Source: Streptomyces sp. A2-16 (GTDB lineage: Bacteria > Actinomycetota > Actinomycetes > Streptomycetales > Streptomycetaceae). From it: a stretch of DNA of 64,000 bases. The notes under the pieces were generated by a model, which did no database searches, was not told the origin of the DNA, and saw only the letters and a list, made by a program, of their open reading frames with translations. Each line of letters begins with the position of its first letter. The first letter of the stretch is position 1. The stretch lies in the NCBI RefSeq assembly GCF_018128905.1, contig NZ_CP063808.1:1922001-1986000 (forward strand). Reading direction: 5' to 3'. Below, piece after piece: positions 1-10,754 of the stretch. The position numbers were made by a program, and so were the translations under genes.

Positions 1-45
1 TTGGCGCACTCGGCGACAAGTGGTCTCAGGGATGGGGGCGTTCCA

Positions 46-1551
46 GTGGGCGGCAACAGTGGAAGCGGGACGGGCGCCGGGGGCGCCGCGCAGAGCTCCC
101 CTCAGGCCGACAAACGCCCGAACGAACTGCTCACCTCCTGGTTCGTGCGCAGCGGCTGGTCCAAGGGCGAGCTCGCCCGCCAGGTCAACCGCAGGGCCCG
201 CCAGTTGGGCGCCAACCACATCTCCACCGACACCTCGCGGGTGCGCCGCTGGCTGGACGGCGAGAACCCCCGCGAACCCATCCCCAGGATCCTGTCCGAG
301 CTGTTCTCCGAGCGGTTCGGATGCGTCGTCTCCGTCGAGGACCTCGGACTGCGCGCCGCCCGCCAGTCGCCGTCCACGACCGGGGTCGACCTGCCCTGGA
401 CGGGCCCGCAGACCGTGGCCCTGCTCAGCGAGTTCTCGCGCAGCGACCTCATGCTGGCGCGGCGCGGCTTCCTCGGGACCTCGCTGGCCCTGTCCGCGGG
501 CCCGTCCCTCATCGAGCCCATGCAGCGCTGGCTGGTCCCCGGCCCGGGCAGCACCCCGCACCGGGAGCCCGACCCCGCCGCGGCGCGGCGCGTCGGCCGG
601 CTCTCCCGGCCGGAGCTCGACCTCCTCGAGTCGACGACCGTGATGTTCCGCCAGTGGGACGCCCAGTGCGGCGGCGGCCTGCGCCGCAAGGCGGTCGTCG
701 GCCAGCTGCACGAGGTGACCGACCTCCTCCAGGAGCCCCAGCCCGAGACCACCACCCGCAAGCTGTTCAAGGTCGCCGCCGAACTGGCCGAGCTCGCGGG
801 CTGGATGTCGTACGACGTGGGCCTCCAGCCCACCGCCCAGAAGTACTTCGTGCTCGCCCTGCACGCCGCCAAGGAGGCCGGGGACAAGCCGCTCGGCTCC
901 TATGTCCTGTCCAGCATGAGCCGCCAGATGATCCACCTCGGGCGGCCCGAGGACGCCCTGGAGCTGATCCACCTCGCGCAGTACGGCAGCCGGGACTGCG
1001 CGAGCCCGCGCACCCAGTCGATGCTGTATGCGATGGAGGCCCGCGCCTACGCCAACATGGGCCAGCCCGGCAAGTGCAAGCGGGCGGTCCGGATGGCCGA
1101 GGACACCTTCGCCGACGCCGACGAGTGGGACGAGCCGGACCCCGACTGGATCCGCTTCTTCTCCGAGGCCGAGCTGTACGGCGAGAACTCCCACTCCTAC
1201 CGCGACCTCGCCTACGTCGCCGGCCGCAGCCCGACCTACGCCTCCCTGGCCGAGCCCCTCATGCAGCGGGCGGTGGAGCTCTTCTCCGAGGACGGCGAGC
1301 ACCAGCGGTCGTACGCACTCAATCTCATCGGCATGGCCACCGTGCATCTGCTGCGGCGCGAGCCCGAGCAGTCCGCCGTACTGGCGGAACAGGCCATGCA
1401 CATCGCCAAGAAGGTCCGCTCCGAGCGCGTCAACACTCGTATTCGAAAGACGGTCGACACGGCCGTACGCGATTTCGGTGATCTCGCCGAGGTCGTCGAC
1501 CTGACGGAGAAGCTCGCCGTCGAACTGCCCGAGACCGCGGAAGCCGTCTGA
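46..1551 (+). CDS. nsdA: NsdA, negative regulator of development and antibiotic production
   Basis: Cytoplasmic regulatory protein with a helix-turn-helix-like N-terminus (residues about 25-90, a Ser-Lys-Gly-Glu-Leu-Ala segment followed by an Arg-rich recognition region) and a long alpha-helical, TPR-like C-terminal half from about residue 190. It matches my memory of Streptomyces NsdA, whose loss raises antibiotic production and sporulation. I chose GTG 46 because a GATGGGGG ribosome-site-like stretch lies just before it. The frame stays open to a TTG at position 1, so a longer form cannot be excluded at the window edge. It is followed by a terminator and is probably monocistronic. The direct target is not visible from sequence. 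Confidence 0.85.
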   Translation: MGGNSGSGTGAGGAAQSSPQADKRPNELLTSWFVRSGWSKGELARQVNRRARQLGANHISTDTSRVRRWLDGENPREPIPRILSELFSERFGCVVSVEDLGLRAARQSPSTTGVDLPWTGPQTVALLSEFSRSDLMLARRGFLGTSLALSAGPSLIEPMQRWLVPGPGSTPHREPDPAAARRVGRLSRPELDLLESTTVMFRQWDAQCGGGLRRKAVVGQLHEVTDLLQEPQPETTTRKLFKVAAELAELAGWMSYDVGLQPTAQKYFVLALHAAKEAGDKPLGSYVLSSMSRQMIHLGRPEDALELIHLAQYGSRDCASPRTQSMLYAMEARAYANMGQPGKCKRAVRMAEDTFADADEWDEPDPDWIRFFSEAELYGENSHSYRDLAYVAGRSPTYASLAEPLMQRAVELFSEDGEHQRSYALNLIGMATVHLLRREPEQSAVLAEQAMHIAKKVRSERVNTRIRKTVDTAVRDFGDLAEVVDLTEKLAVELPETAEAV

Positions 1552-1635
1552 GAACCCCGTAGATCCCCAGAACCCCGGCCGCGGCCGGCCCTCCCGAACT
1601 GCCCGACTCGGCTCCCCCATGCCAGGTCATCGGAA

Positions 1636-1665
1636 GGCCGACCGCGGCCGGTTTCTTTCCTTCTA
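1636..1665 (+). terminator. Terminator downstream of nsdA
   Basis: A stem GGCCG/CGGCC (1636-1640 with 1645-1649) is followed at once by a T-rich tail, GTTTCTTTCCTTCT. A 14-bp GC palindrome (CCGGCC-GC-GGCCGG) sits at 1575-1588 and may add to termination. It separates nsdA from the nitrogen operon. Confidence 0.6.
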
Positions 1666-1722
1666 CGAAGGTTGCGCCACGATAACGATCGACGCGGCCC
1701 GAATCTGCCAGTTCATCGACGC

Positions 1723-1758
1723 GTAACACACCAGGCGCCTTCGTCACGGCGGCGAAAC
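1723..1758 (+). promoter_or_regulatory. Putative GlnR boxes upstream of amtB
   Basis: GTCAC-n6-GAAAC at 1743-1758 fits the Streptomyces GlnR half-site pattern gTnAC-n6-GaAAC exactly. A second GTAAC half site begins at 1723, 20 bases upstream, with a poor partner (GGCGC). This implies GlnR control of the amtB-glnK-glnD operon under nitrogen limitation. The intergenic stretch from 1552 to 1875 otherwise holds only the nsdA terminator. Confidence 0.7.
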
Positions 1759-1875
1759 AACGAGGGGCTTCCACGGAAACGGCGCTGCGCCAATCTCATG
1801 GCGCATAACCGGCCCACCCCTCAATCCGCTCTGGCTTCGCCCGCACGGGGCCGTACCTACGACGAGGAGACGCCG

Positions 1876-3542
<1,667 letters not shown>

Positions 3543-3568
3543 GGGAAGAACAGAACAGGAGCTGCTGG

Positions 3569-6022
3569 GTGACGAGCACGAACGTGCACAAGGACGTAGA
3601 GGACTCGGGACCCAGCGGCTACGCGGCGGCCCGGCTGCGCCTCCTCCAGGAGGGGGCGCGGTCCGGGCCGCCGCGCCGTTCCGCCCTCGCCGAGCTGACG
3701 GACGACTGGCTCGCGGGGTTGTTCACCGCGGGCGCCGAGCAGCTGCGCGGGGTCTCCCTGATCGCCGTCGGCGGCTACGGCCGCGGCGAGCTGTCGCCCC
3801 GCAGCGACCTCGACCTGGTCCTGCTGCACGACGGCAGCGCCTCCGACGCGGTGGCCGCCCTGGCCGACCGCATCTGGTACCCCGTGTGGGACCTCGGCCT
3901 CGCCCTCGACCACTCGGTGCGCACGCCCGCGGAGGCCCGCAAGACCGCCGCGGACGATCTGAAGGTCCAACTCGGCCTCCTGGACGCCCGGCACATCGCC
4001 GGCGACCTGGGCCTGACGGCAGGCCTGCGCACGGCCATCCTCGCCGACTGGCGCAACCAGGCACCCAAGCGCCTCCCGGAGCTCCAGGAGCTGTGCGACG
4101 AGCGCGCCGAGCGCCAGGGCGAGCTCCAGTACCTGCTCGAACCCGATCTCAAAGAGGCCCGCGGCGGCCTGAGGGACGCCACCGTCCTGCGCGCCGTCGC
4201 CGCCTCCTGGCTGGCCGACGCCCCGCGCGAGGGCCTCGACGACGCCCGGCGCCGACTGCTCGACGTCCGGGACGCCCTGCACCTGACCACCGGGCGCGCG
4301 ACCGACCGCCTCGCGCTCCAGGAACAGGACCAGGTCGCCGCCGAGCTCGGACTGCTCGACGCCGACACCCTGCTGCGGCAGGTCTACGAGGCCGCCCGGG
4401 TCATCTCGTACGCCAGTGACGTCACCTGGCGCGAGGTGGGACGCGTGCTCAGGTCGCGTGCCGTGCGGCCGCGACTGCGCGCCATGCTCGGCGGCGGCAA
4501 ACCGGTGGCCGAGCGGTCGCCCCTCGCCGAGGGCGTCGTCGAGCAGGACGGCGAGGTGGTCCTCGCCCGCGCCGCCCGCCCCGACCGCGACCCCGTGCTC
4601 CCGCTGCGGGCCGCGGCCGCCGCCGCACAGGCCGGACTCCCGCTCTCCCTGCACGCCGTACGGCGCATGGCGGCCGGAGTTCGCCCCCTGCCCACCCCGT
4701 GGCCCGCCGAGGCGCGCGAACAGCTCGTGACCCTGCTCGGCTCGGGCCAGCCCACCATCGACGTCTGGGAGGCCCTGGAGGCCGAGGGCCTGATCACCCG
4801 GATGCTGCCCGACTGGGAGCGGGTGCGCTGCCGCCCCCAGCGCAACGCCGTGCACATCTGGACCGTCGACCGGCACCTCATCGAGACGGCCGTGCGCGCC
4901 TCGGAGTTCACCCGGCGCGTCCACCGCCCCGACCTGCTGCTCGTCGCCGCGCTGCTGCACGACATCGGCAAGGGCTGGCCCGGCGACCACTCGGTGGCGG
5001 GCGAGATCATCGCGAAGGACGTCGCCGCGCGCATCGGCTTCGACCGCGACGACGTCGCCGTGCTGTCGACGCTCGTACGGCACCACCTGCTGCTCGTGGA
5101 CACCGCCACCCGGCGGGACCTGGAGGACCCGCTCACCGTGCGCTCGGTCGCCGACGCGGTCGGATCGCAGGGCACGCTGGAGCTGCTGCACGCGCTGACC
5201 GAGGCCGACGCCCTGGCCACCGGACCGGCCGCCTGGTCGACCTGGCGCGGCTCGCTCGTCGCCGACCTGGTCAAGAGGGTGGGCGCCGTGCTCGCCGGGG
5301 ACGACCTCGACGAACCCGAGGCCGTCGCGCCCACCGCCGAGCAGGAGCGGCTGGCCATCGAGGCGGTCGCCACCGGCGGACCGGTGCTGTCCCTGCGCGC
5401 CCAGACCGAGCCGCCGGTTCTCGCGGAGGACCAGCCGGCCGGGGACCCCGAGCCGCTCGGTGTGGAACTCCTCATCGCCGTGCCGGACCAGCCCGGCGTG
5501 CTGCCCGCGGTCGCCGGCGTGCTGGCCGTGCACCGGCTGACCGTCCGTACCGCGGAGCTGAGCGCCCTGGACCTGCCCGACGGCGTCGAGGGCTCCGTGC
5601 TCCTGCTGAACTGGCGGGTCGCCGCCCAGTACGGCTCGCTGCCCCAGGCGGCCCGGTTGCGCGCCGATCTCGTACGGGCCCTGGACGGCTCCCTGGACGT
5701 CGCCGGGCGCCTCGCCGAGCGGGACGCCGCCTACCCGAGGCGCCGGGGTGTCGTCGCGCCCCCCGCGCGGGTGACGGTCGCCTCGGCCGCCTCCCGGCAC
5801 GCCACCGTGATCGAGGTCCGCGCCCAGGACGCCCCGGGCCTGCTGTTCCGCATCGGGCGGGCCCTGGAGGACGCCGGCGTACGGATGCGCAGCGCCCATG
5901 TGTCGACGCTGGGCGCCAACGCGGTGGACGCCTTCTATGTGACCGACGCCAAGGGAGCGCCGCTCTCGGGCGGGGAGGCGGCCTCCGTGGCCCGGAAGCT
6001 GGAGGAGACCTTGCGCGGCTGA
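3569..6022 (+). CDS. glnD: PII nucleotidyltransferase GlnD
   Basis: Bifunctional nucleotidyl-transferring/removing enzyme acting on GlnK; in Streptomyces the homologue adenylylates PII. Domain order: nucleotidyltransferase core with GGYGRGELSPRSDLD at residues 69-82, a helical GlnD-type domain, an HD hydrolase domain (LLHDIGKGWPGDHS near residue 465), and two C-terminal ACT-like domains from about residues 630 and 745. Length is 817 aa, normal for the family. The GTG start has an AGGAGCTG site a few bases before it. It is third in the amtB-glnK operon. Confidence 0.93.
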   Translation: MTSTNVHKDVEDSGPSGYAAARLRLLQEGARSGPPRRSALAELTDDWLAGLFTAGAEQLRGVSLIAVGGYGRGELSPRSDLDLVLLHDGSASDAVAALADRIWYPVWDLGLALDHSVRTPAEARKTAADDLKVQLGLLDARHIAGDLGLTAGLRTAILADWRNQAPKRLPELQELCDERAERQGELQYLLEPDLKEARGGLRDATVLRAVAASWLADAPREGLDDARRRLLDVRDALHLTTGRATDRLALQEQDQVAAELGLLDADTLLRQVYEAARVISYASDVTWREVGRVLRSRAVRPRLRAMLGGGKPVAERSPLAEGVVEQDGEVVLARAARPDRDPVLPLRAAAAAAQAGLPLSLHAVRRMAAGVRPLPTPWPAEAREQLVTLLGSGQPTIDVWEALEAEGLITRMLPDWERVRCRPQRNAVHIWTVDRHLIETAVRASEFTRRVHRPDLLLVAALLHDIGKGWPGDHSVAGEIIAKDVAARIGFDRDDVAVLSTLVRHHLLLVDTATRRDLEDPLTVRSVADAVGSQGTLELLHALTEADALATGPAAWSTWRGSLVADLVKRVGAVLAGDDLDEPEAVAPTAEQERLAIEAVATGGPVLSLRAQTEPPVLAEDQPAGDPEPLGVELLIAVPDQPGVLPAVAGVLAVHRLTVRTAELSALDLPDGVEGSVLLLNWRVAAQYGSLPQAARLRADLVRALDGSLDVAGRLAERDAAYPRRRGVVAPPARVTVASAASRHATVIEVRAQDAPGLLFRIGRALEDAGVRMRSAHVSTLGANAVDAFYVTDAKGAPLSGGEAASVARKLEETLRG

Positions 6023-6030
6023 CCCGGGGG

Positions 6031-6056
6031 ATCCCGGTGACCTGTGTCGCCGGGAT
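6031..6056 (+). terminator. Weak inverted repeat between glnD and ffh
   Basis: ATCCCGG (6031-6037) pairs with CCGGGAT (6050-6056) across a 12-base loop, 9 bases after the glnD stop. There is no T tract, so it may be a partial terminator or only a stable hairpin. Confidence 0.3.
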
Positions 6057-6107
6057 ACCCTGGAGGGCGATTCCCAGCTGCCACCGACCCCGAGGACCGC
6101 GAGCGCC

Positions 6108-7655
6108 GTGTTCGATACTCTTTCCGATCGCCTCTCAGCGACTTTCAAGAACCTGCGCGGCAAGGGACGGCTCTCCGAGGCGGACATCGACGCCACCGCG
6201 CGCGAGATCCGTATCGCCCTCCTCGAGGCGGACGTGGCCCTGCCCGTCGTCCGGACGTTCATCAAGAACGTCAAGGAGCGCGCGCTCGGCGCCGACGTCT
6301 CCCGGGCGCTGAACCCCGCCCAGCAGGTCCTGAAGATCGTCAACGAGGAACTCGTCACGATCCTCGGCGGCGAGACCCGGCGCCTCAGGTTCGCCAAGAA
6401 CCCGCCCACCGTGATCATGCTGGCGGGTCTCCAGGGTGCCGGTAAGACCACCCTCGCGGGCAAGCTCGGCCGGTGGCTGAAGGAGCAGGGCCACTCGCCG
6501 CTGCTCGTCGCCGCCGACCTCCAGCGCCCCAACGCCGTGAACCAGCTGAGCGTCGTCGCCGAGCGCGCCGGGGTCGCGGTCTACGCCCCCGAGCCGGGCA
6601 ACGGCGTCGGTGACCCGGTCAAGGTCGCCAAGGACTCCATCGAGCACGCCAAGGCCAAGGTCCACGACATCGTGATCGTGGACACCGCCGGACGTCTCGG
6701 TATCGACCAGGAGCTGATGCAGCAGGCCGCGGACATCCGCGATGCCGTCAGCCCCGACGAGATCCTCTTCGTCGTCGACGCGATGATCGGTCAGGACGCG
6801 GTCAACACCGCCGAGTCCTTCCGCGACGGCGTCGGCTTCGACGGCGTGGTGCTCTCCAAGCTCGACGGCGACGCCCGCGGTGGTGCGGCCCTGTCGATCC
6901 GGCAGATCACCGGCAAGCCGATCATGTTCGCCTCCAACGGCGAGAAGCTGGAGGACTTCGACGCCTTCCACCCCGACCGGATGGCCTCCCGCATCCTCGA
7001 CATGGGTGACCTGCTCACCCTGATCGAGCAGGCGGAGAAGACGTTCAGTCAGGAAGAGGCCGAGAAGATGGCCTCCAAGCTGGCGTCCAAGAAGGGCCAG
7101 GACTTCACCCTGGACGACTTCCTGGCCCAGATGGAACAGGTCCGCAAGATGGGCAGCATCTCCAAGCTGCTCGGCATGCTCCCGGGCATGGGCCAGATCA
7201 AGGACCAGATCAACAACCTGGACGAGCGGGACGTCGACCGCACGGCCGCCATCATCAAGTCGATGACCCCGGCCGAGCGCCAGGAGCCGACCATCATCAA
7301 CGGCTCGCGGCGCGCCCGTATCGCCAAGGGCTCCGGTGTCGAGGTCAGCGCCGTCAAGAACCTGGTCGAGCGGTTCTTCGAGGCCCGCAAGATGATGTCC
7401 CGCATGGCCCAGGGCGGCGGGATGCCCGGCATGCCCGGCATCCCGGGCATGGGGGGCGGTCCCGGCCGCTCCAAGAAGCAGCCGAAGAAGGCCAAGGGCA
7501 AGCAGCGCTCCGGCAACCCGATGAAGCGCAAGCAGCAGGAGCAGGAGGAGGCCGCGCGCCGGGCGGCCCAGGGCGGCAGCGCCTTCGGGGTGCCCGGCCA
7601 GCAGGCCCCGCAGGACTTCGAGCTGCCGGACGAGTTCAAGAAGTTCATGGGCTGA
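6108..7655 (+). CDS. ffh: Signal recognition particle GTPase Ffh
   Basis: SRP54-type GTPase that binds 4.5S RNA and hydrophobic signal sequences and delivers ribosomes to FtsY. N domain first, then the G domain with GLQGAGKTT (near residue 105) and SKLDGD, and a methionine-rich M domain ending in Gly/Pro/Met-rich repeats (GMPGMPGIPGMGG). The basic tail is typical of actinobacteria. 515 residues, GTG start. It stands alone between glnD and the damaged ftsH-like gene. Confidence 0.97.
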   Translation: MFDTLSDRLSATFKNLRGKGRLSEADIDATAREIRIALLEADVALPVVRTFIKNVKERALGADVSRALNPAQQVLKIVNEELVTILGGETRRLRFAKNPPTVIMLAGLQGAGKTTLAGKLGRWLKEQGHSPLLVAADLQRPNAVNQLSVVAERAGVAVYAPEPGNGVGDPVKVAKDSIEHAKAKVHDIVIVDTAGRLGIDQELMQQAADIRDAVSPDEILFVVDAMIGQDAVNTAESFRDGVGFDGVVLSKLDGDARGGAALSIRQITGKPIMFASNGEKLEDFDAFHPDRMASRILDMGDLLTLIEQAEKTFSQEEAEKMASKLASKKGQDFTLDDFLAQMEQVRKMGSISKLLGMLPGMGQIKDQINNLDERDVDRTAAIIKSMTPAERQEPTIINGSRRARIAKGSGVEVSAVKNLVERFFEARKMMSRMAQGGGMPGMPGIPGMGGGPGRSKKQPKKAKGKQRSGNPMKRKQQEQEEAARRAAQGGSAFGVPGQQAPQDFELPDEFKKFMG

Positions 7656-7727
7656 CGTTCAGGAAGCCCACCGGCTGAGTTCATCCCCGCGTGTGCCGGG
7701 GGTGGGTGTTTGTCGTGACGTCCGGAT

Positions 7728-9701
7728 ATGACCAACCCCGCCCCACCGCGCAAGTCTCCCGAGCAGCCCTGGCGTACCGAGGGCACCCCGGGGAGCCGCC
7801 GAAGCCGCCGTCGGGCGGGCGCAGGCCGCGCGGCGGCTGGTGGGGCCTGATCGTCACCGCGCTGGTCGTGTACCTGATCGCCAACCTCGTGCTGTCCTTC
7901 TTCAACGAGGGCGACGAGCCGACGATCTCCTACACGGAGTTCAGCAAGCAGGTCGACGCCGGCAACGTCAGCAAGATCTACGCCAAGGGCGACGCCATCC
8001 AGGGGCAGCTCAAGAAGAAGCAGGACAAGCCCGGGGGCGACGGCACCTGCACCAAGTTCAACACCGAGCGGCCGACCTTCGCGGACGACCAGCTCTGGGA
8101 GGACCTGACCAAGCACGACGTCACGGTCACCGCGGAGCCCGTCGTCCAGCACCGCAGTTTTCTGGCCAACCTGCTGATCGCGCTGGCCCCGATGCTCCTC
8201 CTGGTCGTGCTCTGGATCTTCATCGCACGGCGGATGAGCGCGGGGCTCGGCGGCGCGGGCGGCATGCTCGGCCGCAAGGCCCCGCCCAAACCGGTCGAGC
8301 TGGAGCCGGGCACCAAGCGCACCACCTTCGAGGACGTGGCCGGCATCGACGAGGTCGAGGGCGAGCTCAACGACGTCGTCGACTTCCCGAAGAACCCCGA
8401 CGCGTACCGCCGCATGGGAGCCAAGATGCCCCGCGGTGTGCTCCTCGCGGGCCCGCCCGGCACCGGCAAGACGCTGCTCGCGCGGGCCGTGGCCGGCGAG
8501 GCGGGGTGCCGTACTTCTCCGCGTCCGCCTCCGAGTTCATCGAGATGATCGTCGGCGATGGGGGTGCCCCCGCGCGAGCGTATTCGAGCGTGGGGGAGCC
8601 TCACGCGTGCGTGAACTGTTCGCCGAGGCCCGCAAGGTGGCCCCGTCGATCATCTTCATCGACGAGATCGACACCATCGGCCGGGCCCGCGGCGGCGGCT
8701 CCGGCATGGGCGGCCACGACGAGCGCGAGCAGACCCTCAACCAGATCCTCACCGAGATGGACGGCTTCTCCGGCTCGGAGGGCGTCATCGTCATCGCGGC
8801 CACCAACCGCGCCGACGTCCTGGACCCGGCCCTGACCCGCCCCGGTCGCTTCGACCGGGTCGTCATGGTCTCGCCCCCGGACCGCGGCGGCCGCGAGGCC
8901 ATCCTGGAGATCCACACCCGTGAGATCCCGCTCGCCGACGACGTGAACCTCGCCCAGGTCGCCCGTACGACCCCGGGCATGACCGGTGCCGAACTGGCCA
9001 ACCTCGCCAACGAGGCCGCGCTCCTCGCGGTCAAGCGCACGCAGGAGAGGGTCACGCAGACCGACCTCTCGGAGGCGCTGGAGAAGGTCCAACTGGGCGC
9101 CGAACGGCCGCTGGTGATGCCCGAGGAGGAGCGGCGCAGGACCGCCTACCACGAGAGCGGGCACGCCCTGCTCGGCATGCTCCAGCCCGGTGCCGACCCC
9201 GTCCGCAAGATCACCATCGTCCCGCGCGGGCGCGCGCTCGGCGTGACACTGTCCACGCCGGACGCCGACAAGTACGCGTACACCGAGGAGTACCTGCGCG
9301 GCCGGATCATCGGCGCGCTCGGCGGCATGGCCGCGGAACAGGTCGTCTACGGCGTCATCACGACCGGCGCGGAGAACGACCTCGAACAGGTCACGAACCT
9401 CGCGCGCGGCATGGTCGCGTGCTGGGGGATGAGCGAACGGGTGGGACGCCTGTCCGCGCTTCCCAGCGACGCGCAACGGGCGTACGGCCTCTCCGCCGCG
9501 CCCCGGACCCTCGACGTGATCGACGGCGAGATGCGGCGGATCGTCGACGAGTGCTACGAGGAGGCGTGCCGCAAGCTCCGCGACCACCGCGGGCAACTGG
9601 ACGCCCTCGCCCAGGCGTTGCTGGAGCGGGAGACTCTGGAGGAGGCCGACGCGTACCGGATCGCGGGGATCACGCGGCTGTCCAAGGAGGCCGACGGCTA
9701 G
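7728..9701 (+). pseudogene. Broken FtsH-like ATP-dependent zinc metalloprotease
   Basis: All parts of an FtsH paralogue are present but in three frames. Frame A begins at ATG 7728 ([19 protein letters not shown]). A missing base in the G run 7790-7793 moves to the frame carrying the N-terminal membrane helix, second helix and Walker A (GPPGTGKT). A second missing base in the G run 8503-8506 moves to the frame reading [19 protein letters not shown] 35-base palindromic insertion near 8558 then returns to the original frame, which encodes the Walker B region, SRH and the zinc site HESGH. The indels total +33, so start and end share a frame. The first two could be sequencing errors in homopolymers; the insertion cannot. 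Streptomyces carries another FtsH elsewhere, so loss may be tolerated. Confidence 0.8.
8558..8600 (+). repeat. Palindromic repeat element inserted in the ftsH-like gene
   Basis: The element starts ATGGGGGTGCCCCC and ends GTGGGGGAGCC. CCCCC at 8567-8571 can pair with GGGGG at 8592-8596, and GGGGG-TG-CCCCC is itself a small palindrome (8560-8571). The direct repeat CGAGCG occurs at 8575-8580 and 8585-8590. It interrupts the conserved AAA segment between MIVG and ASRVREL and adds 35 bases. From memory, similar GGGGG...CTCGA...GGGGGAG palindromes are common between Streptomyces genes. Confidence 0.75.
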
Positions 9702-10555
9702 GGCACCCGGGCGATCAGGTACCGGAAGACGTTCGGCATCCACACCGTGCCGTCCCGGCGTCGGTACGGATGGAGTGCCTCCGTGATCTCCTTGTCCACC
9801 TGCTCCTGGTCGGTCGTCGCGATCGCCGCGTCGAACAGCCCGGTCGACAGGAGCCCCTTGAGGGCGCTGTCGAGGTCGGCGTACCCGAAGGGACAGGCCA
9901 CCCGGCCCGAACCGTCGGGCCGCAGACCGGCCCGCTGGGCCACCACCTCCAGGTCGTCGCGCAGGGCCGGGCGCCACCTGCCCGCGCCGGGCAGCGGATC
10001 CGCCAGCCTGGTGGCCACCCGCAGCACGGACGACGTGGCGCACCGCTCCGGGGGACCCCAGCCGGCGAGCACCACGGGCGCCCCGCGCTCGGCGAGCGGT
10101 GTCGCCGAGGCGAGCAGCTCCCCGAGCCCCTCCGAGCCGCCCGCGAGGCACCCGATCGGCTCGAAGGAGGTCACGACGCTGTACGGGGGAGTGCCGGTGT
10201 CGGCGGTGTCCCCGGGCGCGCCCTCGACCAGCCGGGTGGCGACGTGCGCGCGCGTGCCCCACGCGCCCGGCTGCAGCCGCTCTCGCGCGAGAGCCAGCCG
10301 TTCGCGGGAGGAGGACTCGACCCCGGCGACCGTCGCTCCTCTGGAGGCGGCCATCAGCAGGGCGAGTCCGCTGCCGCAGCCGAGGCCCAACAGCCGTGTC
10401 GCCGGGCCCACTTCCAGTCGCTCGTAGACGGCCTCGTACAGCGGAACCAGCATCCGCTCCTGGATCTCGGACCAGTCACGCGCGCGTGCACCGAGGTCCG
10501 CACGGGAGATCGCCCCCGTCGAAGGCAGGTGCTGCCGCACGAGCGTAGGTGTCAT
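9698..10555 (-). CDS. SAM-dependent methyltransferase, class I-like
   Basis: 285-residue soluble protein with a Rossmann SAM-binding motif LLGLGCGSGLALL near residue 60, followed by VAGVESS as the acidic post-motif. The substrate is unknown. The ATG at 10555 was chosen because the conserved protein begins MTPTLVRQHLP. The upstream reading frame is open but lacks family-like sequence. The gene converges on the ftsH-like gene and their stop codons overlap (TAG on each strand sharing 9699-9700). It is divergent from proS across about 200 bases. Confidence 0.75.
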   Translation of the reverse strand: MTPTLVRQHLPSTGAISRADLGARARDWSEIQERMLVPLYEAVYERLEVGPATRLLGLGCGSGLALLMAASRGATVAGVESSSRERLALARERLQPGAWGTRAHVATRLVEGAPGDTADTGTPPYSVVTSFEPIGCLAGGSEGLGELLASATPLAERGAPVVLAGWGPPERCATSSVLRVATRLADPLPGAGRWRPALRDDLEVVAQRAGLRPDGSGRVACPFGYADLDSALKGLLSTGLFDAAIATTDQEQVDKEITEALHPYRRRDGTVWMPNVFRYLIARVP

Positions 10556-10680
10556 GGATAAGCGCCCCAATCCGCCGAGAGTTGACTCCGTGCCTGATTC
10601 CGTAGCCCCCGTGACGTGCGCTCGCACTTCCCCCGTATGCCAGGTAACTCCGCACTCGACCGCTCGTCCAGAGGCAGAAG

Positions 10681-10748
10681 GGCCCCGCTTGCGGGTTGGC
10701 GGGGCCGGGGAAAAGAATTCACATCCCGGCAATGTGCGCCCGTAACAT
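10681..10748 (+). promoter_or_regulatory. proS promoter region with hairpin
   Basis: A GC hairpin GGCCCCGC/GCGGGGCC (10681-10688 with 10699-10706, 10-base loop) lies just upstream of TTCACA (10718-10723) and TAACAT (10743-10748), spacing 19. The -10 ends 6 bases before the proS ATG and there is no ribosome site, so transcription probably starts at or next to the ATG. The hairpin could be an operator or terminator read-through block. Confidence 0.4.
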
Positions 10749-10754
10749 CGCGCC

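Noticed and set aside
1..45. TTG at position 1 as nsdA start
   Set aside because: Possible, but GTG 46 has a better ribosome-site-like sequence and the added residues are not family-like. It cannot be settled without upstream sequence.
10554..10745. Short plus-strand frame upstream of proS as a leader peptide
   Set aside because: No ribosome site, no Pro-codon cluster that would suggest attenuation, and it crosses the promoter and hairpin.
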